Assembly (NCBI RefSeq): GCF_013377905.1
Contig: NZ_JABKAV010000016.1
Coordinates: forward strand, 1 to 64,000
Reading direction: 5' to 3'
From: Hymenobacter terrestris
Lineage (GTDB): Bacteria > Bacteroidota > Bacteroidia > Cytophagales > Hymenobacteraceae
Length of the DNA stretch: 64,000 nt
Program-made: the position numbers and the translations under genes
Shown: positions 8,365 to 16,092 of the stretch, one piece after another
Layout: each line of letters starts with the position of its first letter
Position numbering within the stretch: the first letter of the stretch is position 1
Notes under the pieces: generated by a model
Told to the model about the DNA's origin: nothing
Database searches by the model: none
The model's input: only the letters and a program-made list of their open reading frames with translations

Positions 8365-11148
8365 CTAGAACTTGAAGTTATAAGTAATGGTTGGGATGGG
8401 CCGACCAAAAATCGACAGCTTGTAGCCCCGTATCTGGCCGTTTTCTGACTTAAAATAGATGGAGTAGGGGTTCTGCCGGCCAGTGAGGTTATATACGCCC
8501 ACCGTCCAGGAACTGTGGGCCAGCTTCTGCGCTTTGTGGCCTCCCTCGATGTTGAGCGCCAGATCGGCCCGTAGGTAGTCGGGTACCCGATAGGCGTTGC
8601 GGTCAGAGTAAAGCACACGCAGAGTGTTGCCAACCAAGTACTTGGCAATGGGAAGTGTAATGGGCCGGCCGGTGCTGTAGGTAAAGTTGAGTGAGGTGCT
8701 GAAGCGGCGGCTGAAGCGGTAGTTTCCCACTAGTGTCACGTCGTGGGGCTTATCAAAATTGCTGGGGTAGTAGCGGCCGTCGTTGATTTGGTCGGCGGGC
8801 GTGCCGACATTGGCTCGCACCAGCGAGCGGGAGTAAGTATAACTCAGCCAGCCGTTCATTTTGCCTGTTAGTTTGCGCACCAATACCTCTACCCCGTAGG
8901 CCTTGCCCTCGGCGTTGATGATGTCGGTTTCGATGGTGGGGTTGAGCAGCAGTACGGCCCCGCCCTTGTAGTCCACAAAGTCGCGCAACGACTTGTAGTA
9001 CACTTCCACCGACGTTTCGATGGTGTTCGATTTGAAGTTGCGGTAGTAACCCGCCGACACTTGGTCGCCTATCTGGGGCCGGATATTGTTGTCGGCCAGC
9101 TTCCAGGTGTCGGCCGGCGACACGGAGGCTGTGTTGGTGAGCTGGCTGATGTATTGGCGGGTGCGGTTATAGCTGAGCTTAACCGACGAGTTGTCGGAAA
9201 GCGAGTAGCGGGCCGACACCCGGTATTCGGGGCCGTGGTAGGTAGCCAGCACCTTGCCCGAGCCATAGCGCACCGTATCGATGATGGTGCTCTCGGAGCG
9301 CGACTCGCCCGCTGCATACTCATATACACTGCGAGGTCCCAACGCATTGTAGAGCGAGTAGCGCAGCCCTACTGACACCGATAGACGCTGGTTCACATCA
9401 ATCTTGTCCGACACGTAGACGGCGCTTTCCAATGCCTGCTCGCGGGCCAGAACATTGGGTAACACGAGCGAGTTTTCATTGAGTGGTGTCAGGCCTCCGG
9501 GGCTTACATTATAGAGCAGTGAACTGGCCCCGAAATCAACCGAGTGTTTGGGATTGGGGTAGTAGCTGAAGTCGGCCCGTAGGCTGGTTTGGTTGATGGC
9601 GTATTGGAGCCGCGACGAGTTAACATCGTTGTTTTCGCTAGTGATGTCGTAATCGTATTGGCTGAAAGCGCCCGTGAGTACGCCGTAGAGCTGGTTACTG
9701 AAATTGTGGCGCCACTTAAGGCTGGCCGACTTATTGGCGTAGCGGTAGGTGGTATCAGAAGCCAGCTTAAAACGGTCAGTACTGAAGTATCCGGTGGCAT
9801 ATACCGAGTTCTGGTCGTTGATCTGATGGCTGATATGAGCACTTAAATCGGAGAAGGCTGCCGAGCTCTGACGAAACTTCTTGTCATCGAGCTGGCGTAG
9901 CAGCCAGTCGGAGTAGCTGGCCCGGCCTCCAATCAGAAACGAGCTACGGTCCTTGATAATAGGTCCCTCCAAAGTCAGGCGGCTGGTAAGCGGCCCAATA
10001 CCACCCGTAGCTCCGAACTGCTTCTTGTTGCCCTCGCGGGTGGTAATATCGAGCACCGACGAGAGCCGCCCGCCGTATTTGGCCGGCATGGCACTTTTGT
10101 ACAGCTCCACGCCCTGCAGCATATCGGGGTTGAAGGCCGAAAAGAACCCGAATAGGTGTGAGGGGTTGTACACGGTCATGTCGTTGAACAGAATCAGGTT
10201 CTGGTCGGTGGCGCCGCCGCGCACATTCAGGCCGGTGCTGCCCTCACCCACCGATTTTACGCCTGGCAACGTGAGTATTACCCGCAGAATGTCGGCCTCA
10301 CCAAAGGCTGTGGGCACCTGCTTAATGGTTTTGATATCCAGCTTTTCGAGGCCCATCTGGGTGCTCGATACATTCTTGTCCTTCTCACCCTCAATCACTA
10401 CTTCCCTGAGCGTTGTGATATCTTCCTCCACCTCGATTTCCAGGCGGCCGTTTCCGCGCAATATCACCTGGCGACGGGTGTTTTTGCTGCCCACGCTCCG
10501 CACCTGCAACGTGTAGCGCCCAGCTGGTAGCGTTAGCGAGTAGAATCCGAACTGGTCGGTGTTGGTGCCGATACTCGGAGCCTCAGAATATATAGTGGCC
10601 CCGATAACGGGTTCACCGGATTTAATGTCCTTGATGTGGCCGGCCAGCGTAACCAGTCCAGTGCCGTTGCCGGTTCCTATTTGGTAGACCTTGTATTCAG
10701 CCGCACTCACGTAACGCGAGCGGCCGGGAGCGGTGGTGGGCGTTAGGTCTTCGGGGGCAGCTACTACCGGGCCCTCGGGAGGCGAGCCTGTCGGCCGAAA
10801 AAAAGTTGTTGAAAGCTGGGGCTCGATACTGGTGCCCGTAGTTAAGAACACTCGATAGTCATTGGTGAGAGCGAAGCGGTAAGGTGTGCCGTCAAAAACC
10901 TGCTCCAGTACCCTTTTCAGCGGCTGCTCGCTTACGCGCACACTCACCCGGAAACTGTCAGGCGGCGTGCCGGCTTCGAAGTAAAAGCGGTAATCAGTTT
11001 GGATTTCCAACTCTCGCACAAACTGCCGGAACGGGACCTGCTCAAAATTGCCGGTAATGGTTTTTGCCGGCTGCTGCTGCTGACCGTAGCTGCCGTGCCC
11101 GGCTAGCAGCAGCAACAGTGAAAAAAGCAAAGAATATAAGTGCTTCAT
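8365..11148 (-). CDS. STN-domain TonB-dependent outer-membrane receptor
   Basis: A 927-residue receptor. After a signal peptide (ending GSYGQ), residues about 30-100 form a secretin/TonB short N-terminal (STN) domain, which in other receptors signals to anti-sigma factors; no FecR or sigma gene lies next to it. A carboxypeptidase-regulatory-like domain (about 170-255, with VIGATIY and TDQFGFYSLTLPAG) precedes the plug (about 265-390, GLNVRGGATDQNLILFND) and a beta-barrel ending in NFKF with the C-terminal aromatic residue. I chose the ATG at 11148 because the signal peptide starts there. The substrate is unknown. It heads a unit with DUF4249 and the MG2-like protein, suggesting a shared uptake or surface function. 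Confidence 0.92.
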   Translation of the reverse strand: MKHLYSLLFSLLLLLAGHGSYGQQQQPAKTITGNFEQVPFRQFVRELEIQTDYRFYFEAGTPPDSFRVSVRVSEQPLKRVLEQVFDGTPYRFALTNDYRVFLTTGTSIEPQLSTTFFRPTGSPPEGPVVAAPEDLTPTTAPGRSRYVSAAEYKVYQIGTGNGTGLVTLAGHIKDIKSGEPVIGATIYSEAPSIGTNTDQFGFYSLTLPAGRYTLQVRSVGSKNTRRQVILRGNGRLEIEVEEDITTLREVVIEGEKDKNVSSTQMGLEKLDIKTIKQVPTAFGEADILRVILTLPGVKSVGEGSTGLNVRGGATDQNLILFNDMTVYNPSHLFGFFSAFNPDMLQGVELYKSAMPAKYGGRLSSVLDITTREGNKKQFGATGGIGPLTSRLTLEGPIIKDRSSFLIGGRASYSDWLLRQLDDKKFRQSSAAFSDLSAHISHQINDQNSVYATGYFSTDRFKLASDTTYRYANKSASLKWRHNFSNQLYGVLTGAFSQYDYDITSENNDVNSSRLQYAINQTSLRADFSYYPNPKHSVDFGASSLLYNVSPGGLTPLNENSLVLPNVLAREQALESAVYVSDKIDVNQRLSVSVGLRYSLYNALGPRSVYEYAAGESRSESTIIDTVRYGSGKVLATYHGPEYRVSARYSLSDNSSVKLSYNRTRQYISQLTNTASVSPADTWKLADNNIRPQIGDQVSAGYYRNFKSNTIETSVEVYYKSLRDFVDYKGGAVLLLNPTIETDIINAEGKAYGVEVLVRKLTGKMNGWLSYTYSRSLVRANVGTPADQINDGRYYPSNFDKPHDVTLVGNYRFSRRFSTSLNFTYSTGRPITLPIAKYLVGNTLRVLYSDRNAYRVPDYLRADLALNIEGGHKAQKLAHSSWTVGVYNLTGRQNPYSIYFKSENGQIRGYKLSIFGRPIPTITYNFKF

Positions 11149-11244
11149 GTCAGGATAAAAGCGCGGGCGAAAAGGAAACTGCCGGCTACCTATAGCCAGC
11201 TTTAAAGAGAGCAGCATGCGCAAAGGCGCCGGGCCGACGGGCTG

Positions 11245-12009
11245 TTATCGGGGCGGAAGCTGGTTGTAGTGATTCACCAGCAATAATACCACGTTCTCGA
11301 ACTGTTTTTTGCTCAGCTTCAGCCGGTTCTGGCGCATATAATCGCGTATCTCCGATTCGCGGTCAGCCAGCAGTTTCTGCACCCCCGCTTTGGAATTAAC
11401 GGTGTAGTAGCGCCCCGCCTTGTAGGCGTACAGCCGGTCGGTACCAATGAACTCAACCTTTACTATGCGGCCTTCGATACGTTCCTGTCTGCGTTTGGCG
11501 CGGCGGGCCAGCAGCCGCACTGGGCCCTCAGACAACACCTCGTAGTAGGCGGTGGCAGGCAGACCGCCAGCCGTGCTGTCAGACTTCAGCTGCTCGAAGT
11601 GGTGGCCGCCGATGGTGAAGCGCTCCAACTTCTCGTTTACCAGCCGTAGCATCAGTGGGCTGGTGGGTTGCTCTAGTACCACCTGGTCGAGCACCACATC
11701 GTAGCGCAACTGCAGGTTGGCGAAGGGCTGCTGGTAGTAAAGCACAGAGCCGGGCTGAAGCTCGGGCGTCAGGAAAAACTGATGGCCCAACCGCTCACCG
11801 TAGCGCATAGCATAGTTCACGTATTCGGGCCCGTTGTAGAGTAGCGACGAAACCGGGTCGGCGGCTTGGTAGAGCCCTTGCACAGCAGCAGGTGCCGGGG
11901 CGGCATAAGCTGCGGCTGGCGGCGCAGGTTGGCCCTGGGCCGAGGTAACCTTGCCGGCCAGCAACAGCACGATAGTCAACAGCAGGCCGAACGGTATTTG
12001 TAAAGGCAT
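11245..12009 (-). CDS. secreted protein of unknown function
   Basis: A 254-residue protein with an N-terminal signal peptide (LLTIVLLLAGKVTSAQ) and an Ala/Pro-rich stretch to about residue 45. I do not recognise a named family, although similar proteins are known to me only as hypothetical proteins of Cytophagales. The mature part is beta-rich in the middle (LRYDVVLDQVVLEQ, FTIGGHHFEQL) and helical and basic at the C-terminus (KKQFENVVLLLVNHYNQL). The start at 12009 is chosen because it begins the signal peptide; an in-frame ATG 45 bases upstream would place polar residues before it. It lies 96 bases upstream of the STN-type TonB receptor on the same strand and may belong to that unit. Confidence 0.7.
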   Translation of the reverse strand: MPLQIPFGLLLTIVLLLAGKVTSAQGQPAPPAAAYAAPAPAAVQGLYQAADPVSSLLYNGPEYVNYAMRYGERLGHQFFLTPELQPGSVLYYQQPFANLQLRYDVVLDQVVLEQPTSPLMLRLVNEKLERFTIGGHHFEQLKSDSTAGGLPATAYYEVLSEGPVRLLARRAKRRQERIEGRIVKVEFIGTDRLYAYKAGRYYTVNSKAGVQKLLADRESEIRDYMRQNRLKLSKKQFENVVLLLVNHYNQLPPR

Positions 12010-12178
12010 AGAAAACTTTGCAATAGAATCGTAAGAGCAATAATAGAGTGACAAACAAAAAACGAGATAATCTGGCTAATAATAAGAGTGTTGGTGAGCT
12101 AAGTTCAAAATAAACTTCCGGCCATCACTATCAGGTAGGGCCCAACACGCGCCGGCATCGCCCGTACATGCCTCCACT

Positions 12179-12775
12179 ATGCGCTACATTTCGCTCGACC
12201 TCGAAACCACCGGCGGCCGGCCGGCCCGCCACCAGATTATAGAGTTGGCCGCCGTTGTGGAAGACACCAAAAACCTGCGGCCGCTGGCTGAGCTGCCTTA
12301 CTTCCGACGCGTGGTGCGCCACCCCGAGTACTTGGGCACGGCCGGGGCGCTGGCCCTCAATGCCGGGCTGCTACGCGAGCTGGCCAGCAAAGAGCCCAAC
12401 CCCGAGTTGTGCGAGCCGACCGAACTGCTGCCTCAGTTGCGCGAATTCCTGCTGGCGCAGGGCTTCAAAACCGATAAGAAGGATTGTGTGGCCGTAACCA
12501 TGGCCGGCAAGAACATTGCCTCCTTCGACCTGGGATTTCTGCGCGAGCTGCCCGGCTACGGTACGCTGATGCGAGCCGAACCCGCCATGCTCGACCCGGC
12601 TGCCTTCTACCTTAACTGGCGCAAAGACACCCGCTTGCCCACTATGCAAACCTGCAAGGCCCGCGCGGGCTTTGCCGACGATACCGTAGCCCATCAGGCG
12701 CTGGCCGATGCCCTCGACGTAATCGAACTGCTGCGCCCGTTCTATGAGCGGCCGGTGTATAAAATGAGTGAGTGA
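12179..12775 (+). CDS. DEDDh-type 3'-5' exonuclease
   Basis: A 198-residue protein of the DnaQ/RNase T superfamily. All three exonuclease motifs are present: ExoI DLETTG (D7, E9), ExoII in NIASFDLGFL near residue 116, and ExoIII HQALADAL with H172 and D177, which makes it a DEDDh enzyme. Such stand-alone proteins degrade single-stranded DNA or RNA 3' ends using two metal ions; oligoribonuclease-like roles are possible, but the insert between motifs I and II differs from Orn. Monocistronic by position: the upstream gene is divergent and the downstream TPM gene is convergent, with a 28-base inverted repeat between them. Confidence 0.85.
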   Translation: MRYISLDLETTGGRPARHQIIELAAVVEDTKNLRPLAELPYFRRVVRHPEYLGTAGALALNAGLLRELASKEPNPELCEPTELLPQLREFLLAQGFKTDKKDCVAVTMAGKNIASFDLGFLRELPGYGTLMRAEPAMLDPAAFYLNWRKDTRLPTMQTCKARAGFADDTVAHQALADALDVIELLRPFYERPVYKMSE

Positions 12776-12783
12776 AACCGCTG

Positions 12784-12875
12784 CCTGTCACCCAGACAAA
12801 GCAAGGACCTGGAAAGAAGCCTGCCTCGAGAGAGAGTAGCTTTTTTTCAGGTCCTTGCTTTGTCTGGGTGACAGG
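12784..12875. terminator. 28-bp perfect inverted repeat between convergent genes
   Basis: The arms 12784-12811 and 12848-12875 are exact reverse complements of 28 bases around a 36-base loop that ends in a run of seven T. It sits between the convergent exonuclease and TPM genes, so it can terminate the plus-strand transcript. The arm contains gtcacccagacaaagcaagg, which resembles the repeat at 25254-25349, so it may also be a diverged mobile palindromic unit. Confidence 0.75.
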
Positions 12876-12882
12876 TGTGTGT

Positions 12883-13704
12883 CTACCAGCTGCCGGAGGC
12901 GCCGCCGCCGCCGCTGCTGCCGCCCCCGAAACCGCCGAAGCCACCGCCGCCAAAACCGCCGCCGCCACCGCCGAAGCCGCCTCCGAAGGTGCCGCGGCCG
13001 CCGCTGAAGTCGCCGAAGATGAGGGGTGGAATCATGCTGCCGCCGAAGCCACGGTTGCGCCGGCCGCCGCTACCCCCGCCGCGGTTACGGAACAGGATGA
13101 ACAAAATCAGGGCGCCGATAACGAGCCAGAACATAATGCCCGAGCCGCTGTCGTCGGATGAAGCACGGCGCTTAGTGGTCTGATCAGCTTTGTATTCACC
13201 CTGAGCGAGCGAGATAAGCTGGTCGGTGGCGCGGTCGAGGCCGTTGTAGTAGCGCTCCTGCTTGAAAGCCGGAACGATGGTATTGGAAATGATACGCTTG
13301 GAAATGGCATCTGGAATAGCCCCTTCGAGGCCGTAACCGGTGTGGATGCGCGCCTTGCGCTCCTGCTTGGCCACCAGCAGCAGCACGCCGTTGTTGTTGC
13401 TTTTCTGGCCGATTCCCCAAGCTTGGTAGAGCTTTTGGGCATAATCGAAAATGTCGTAGTCGCCCAGGCTGGGTACCGTCACCACCGCAATCTGCGACGA
13501 AGTGGAGTCGTTGTAAGCCACCAGCTTCCGCTCCAGTTGGGCTACCTCGTCGGGCCGCAGCATCCCGGCCAGGTCGTTCACGAGGCGGGGCGGGTTGGGC
13601 CGGGGCGGCACATCCTGGGCCGTGGCCACCAGCGCCAGCAACAGCAGCCCGAAAGCCAGCAGCCAGCCGGCCGGCCGCCTCAAATTCATTAACAGATGCT
13701 TCAT
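12883..13704 (-). CDS. TPM-domain membrane protein with Gly-rich tail (YgcG type)
   Basis: A 273-residue protein: signal peptide (1-29), a TPM domain (about 38-180, opening LVNDLAGMLRPDEVAQLE and containing GYGLEGAIPDA), one membrane helix near residues 195-212 (IMFWLVIGALILFILF), and a basic then very Gly-rich tail to the C-terminus. TPM domains are found in YgcG and the plant thylakoid repair factor TLP18.3; phosphatase activity has been reported for the plant protein. The TPM domain is predicted periplasmic and the tail cytoplasmic. The start codon overlaps the stop of the upstream TPM gene (ATGA at 13701-13704), so translation is coupled. It is the last gene of a LemA-TPM-TPM unit. Confidence 0.9.
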   Translation of the reverse strand: MKHLLMNLRRPAGWLLAFGLLLLALVATAQDVPPRPNPPRLVNDLAGMLRPDEVAQLERKLVAYNDSTSSQIAVVTVPSLGDYDIFDYAQKLYQAWGIGQKSNNNGVLLLVAKQERKARIHTGYGLEGAIPDAISKRIISNTIVPAFKQERYYNGLDRATDQLISLAQGEYKADQTTKRRASSDDSGSGIMFWLVIGALILFILFRNRGGGSGGRRNRGFGGSMIPPLIFGDFSGGRGTFGGGFGGGGGGFGGGGFGGFGGGSSGGGGASGSW

Positions 13705-14156
13705 GGGCGCTTGGAGGTCGGGTCGCCGAACGAAATGGAGTCGTCCAGCTCGTTATTGTCGGTGGCGGCATTGTAGGGGAAGTAGCGCTGCAACTGCTCG
13801 CCCGCCAGCCGGATGCCGGCTTCTAGGCCCAGCACGTACTTCTCGGAACGAAAATGCTTAAGCACGTTCTCCTTGGCTGCTTCCCAGAAGTCGTCGGGCA
13901 CGGCCGAGTTGATGCCTGCGTCGCCGATAACGGCAAACTGCCGGCTCTGCCACGCCAGGTAAAACAGCACCCCATTGCGCTGGGCCGTGTGGTGCATCCC
14001 CAGATCGGCAAACACCTGGGCAGCGCGGTCGAGCGGGTCGGGCGAGGGGCAGGAGTCTTCCAGATGCACCCGGATTTCGCCCGAAGTACGCAACTCGGCC
14101 TGCCGGATGGCTTCCACCAGCGCCGCTTCCTGTTCGGGAGTGAGAGGATTAGTCAT
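13701..14156 (-). CDS. second TPM-domain protein, no signal peptide
   Basis: A 151-residue protein that is essentially one TPM domain (about 10-125: LTPEQEAALVEAIRQAE, SGEIRVHLED, NGVLFYLAWQSRQFAVIGDAG). Unlike its downstream partner it has no signal peptide and no membrane helix, so it is predicted cytoplasmic or peripheral. An ATG 12 bases further upstream exists; I prefer 14156, where the conserved part begins closer. Two TPM genes with lemA form a recurring cluster in Bacteroidota, presumed to act in membrane or envelope maintenance, but this is context only. Overlaps the next gene by four bases. Confidence 0.88.
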   Translation of the reverse strand: MTNPLTPEQEAALVEAIRQAELRTSGEIRVHLEDSCPSPDPLDRAAQVFADLGMHHTAQRNGVLFYLAWQSRQFAVIGDAGINSAVPDDFWEAAKENVLKHFRSEKYVLGLEAGIRLAGEQLQRYFPYNAATDNNELDDSISFGDPTSKRP

Positions 14157-14158
14157 GT

Positions 14159-14253
14159 CAGTTGCCAATTATCAGGTTTCACTTAAAAAAAGGTGTCATG
14201 CCTCGGCAAGCGGACGCCAGATGAAGCATGACACCCCCTTTAACTGGCAACTG
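14159..14253. repeat. nested inverted repeats between TPM and lemA genes
   Basis: An inner 10-bp stem (14192-14201 with 14226-14235, ggtgtcatgc / gcatgacacc) lies inside an outer 9-bp stem (14159-14167 with 14245-14253, cagttgcca / tggcaactg). It lies in the 99-base gap after lemA and before the TPM gene, on their common strand, so it may be an attenuating or processing hairpin, or a REP-like unit. Confidence 0.6.
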
Positions 14254-14255
14254 AT

Positions 14256-14834
14256 TTAGAATTGTACTGTCGGGGCCTTCTGCGAGGCAGCATCGGCCTC
14301 GAAGTAGGGCTTCTCGGCAAAGCCGAACAGGCCGGCAAACAGGTTGTTGGGGAAGCTTTTGATGTAGGCGTTGTAATCGTTTACGAGGCCGTTGAACTTG
14401 TTACGCTCCACATTGATGCGGTTTTCAGTGCCCTCAATCTGGGCCTGTAGCTCCTGGAAGTTGGCGTTGGCCTTCAGCTCGGGGTAGTTTTCCGATACGG
14501 CCAGCAGACGGCCGAGGCCCGCGCCCACCTGGCTTTGGGCAGCCTGAAATTTCTGCAGGTTCTCGGGCGTCAGCTGGTCGGCGTTCAGCTGCACACTGGT
14601 GGCCTTGGCCCGCGCCTCAATTACTTCCGTCAGTGTCGATTTCTCGAAGTTGGCGGCACCCTTCACCGTATTTACCAGGTTCGGAATCAGGTCGGAGCGG
14701 CGCTGGTAGGAGCTCTGCACGTTGGCCCACTGGCCCTTCACGGCCTGGTCCTTGGTAACCATCGAGTTGTAGCCGCACGACGACTGGGAAAGCATCAATA
14801 CAATGCCGGCAAAGTAGAGCAGAAAGCGTTTCAT
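14256..14834 (-). CDS. lemA: LemA family lipoprotein
   Basis: A 192-residue LemA-family protein. The N-terminus is a lipoprotein signal (LMLSQSSCGYN, Cys20), which is usual for LemA in Bacteroidota where the membrane anchor is lipid rather than a transmembrane helix. The conserved block WANVQSSYQRRSDLIPNLV is present, followed by long helices (VIEARAKATS, SENYPELKANANFQELQAQ, EGTENRINVERNKFN) and the FPNNLFAGLFGF segment near the end. LemA proteins form helical bundles of unproven function. The gene leads the unit with the two TPM genes, matching the common lemA-TPM association. Confidence 0.95.
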   Translation of the reverse strand: MKRFLLYFAGIVLMLSQSSCGYNSMVTKDQAVKGQWANVQSSYQRRSDLIPNLVNTVKGAANFEKSTLTEVIEARAKATSVQLNADQLTPENLQKFQAAQSQVGAGLGRLLAVSENYPELKANANFQELQAQIEGTENRINVERNKFNGLVNDYNAYIKSFPNNLFAGLFGFAEKPYFEADAASQKAPTVQF

Positions 14835-15020
14835 AAAAGAGAGGTTTGGGAAAATGGAAGAGAGGGAGAGAGAAAAAACCAGTTGTAGCAGGTTCGCACA
14901 CTAAGCTATTGGCTGGTGCTGGCTGCGCTGCAAAGTACGAATTCGCCGCCCGGCGGTTGTGCTATGGGCGGCTCGGCCGCTATTGTGTATTTTGCGCTTC
15001 GGCGCTTCCCGATTCTGTTT

Positions 15021-16022
15021 ATGAAAGTAGTCATTCCCGTAGCCGGCATCGGCTCCCGCTTACGTCCGCACACGCACACCCAGCCCAAAACGCTCGTGCC
15101 GGTGGCCGGCAACACCATTCTGGGCCATATCATTGATCGGTTGGTGGAAGCCGACGTGCACGAGTTCGTTTTTATTATCGGCTACCTCGGCGAGAAGGTC
15201 GAGAACTACGTGCGTCGCCAGTACCCGAGCCTGAAAGTCAGTTTTATCGTGCAGGAACCCCGCGAGGGCATTGCCCATGCGCTGTGGCTGGCCCGCGAGC
15301 AGTTCCGCCACGAGCCCGACGGGGTACTTATTCTGCTCGGCGACACGATTGTGGATGTGGACCTGCGGGCGCTGATAGCCATGCCCGGCAATGTGCTGGC
15401 CGTGAAGGAGGTGAAAACACCGGCTTTGTTCGGTATTGTAGAAAATGGCCCTCGTGGCCTCGTTACCAAGGTGGTCGAGAAGCCGCGCATTCCCAAGTCA
15501 AACTTCGCGCTGGTGGGCCTCTATAAGATTGCCAACGCCGACTGGCTGGCTTCGGCCCTGGAGCGCATCGTCGGGCAGGACCAGCGCACCCACGGCGAGT
15601 TCCAGCTCACCGACGCGCTCATGCTCATGATTGAGGACGGGGCCGAAATGGTGAGCGTGCCAGTGGATAACTGGTTTGACTGCGGCCGCAAAAGCTCGCT
15701 GCTCGAAGCCAATGCCCGGCTGCTCAACCGCCCCGAGTTCCTGCGCCGCCACGACTATCCCGAGTTTCCTGACACCATCATCATCCCGCCCGTCAGCATC
15801 GGGCGCGACTGCCAGATTGCGGGCTCCATCATCGGCCCCAACGTGGCCATCGGCGACCGGACCATCGTGCAGAACGTTATCCTGAGCGAGTCCATCATTG
15901 GCTCTTATAGTGAGTTGCGCTCGGCCGTCATGCACGACTGCATCGTCGGCTCCGACGCCTTATTTAAAGGCACTAAGCACAGCCTCAACATCGGTGATAA
16001 CACGGAGATTGATTACAGCTAG
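15021..16022 (+). CDS. sugar-1-phosphate nucleotidyltransferase with left-handed beta-helix end
   Basis: A 333-residue protein of the RmlA/GlmU-like nucleotidyltransferase family, transferring a nucleotidyl group to a sugar 1-phosphate. The N-terminal signature G-x-G-S-R-L-R-P-x-T with PKTLVPVAG is at residues 8-30; metal/sugar sites include LLGDTIVDVD near 110 and the DNWFDCGRKSSLLEAN block near 217. Residues about 250-325 are hexapeptide-repeat like (IIGPNVAIGDRTIVQNVIL), forming a left-handed beta-helix. The start at ATG 15021 gives the canonical first strand MKVVIPVAG. Substrate (glucose, mannose or other) cannot be decided; no polysaccharide genes flank it. Confidence 0.9.
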   Translation: MKVVIPVAGIGSRLRPHTHTQPKTLVPVAGNTILGHIIDRLVEADVHEFVFIIGYLGEKVENYVRRQYPSLKVSFIVQEPREGIAHALWLAREQFRHEPDGVLILLGDTIVDVDLRALIAMPGNVLAVKEVKTPALFGIVENGPRGLVTKVVEKPRIPKSNFALVGLYKIANADWLASALERIVGQDQRTHGEFQLTDALMLMIEDGAEMVSVPVDNWFDCGRKSSLLEANARLLNRPEFLRRHDYPEFPDTIIIPPVSIGRDCQIAGSIIGPNVAIGDRTIVQNVILSESIIGSYSELRSAVMHDCIVGSDALFKGTKHSLNIGDNTEIDYS

Positions 16023-16092
16023 CATCAGGTAACCTGCATAGCGTGCAACTACGGCCCCAACCCTCCCGCCAGAAAGTCGTTACTTTAACCCG

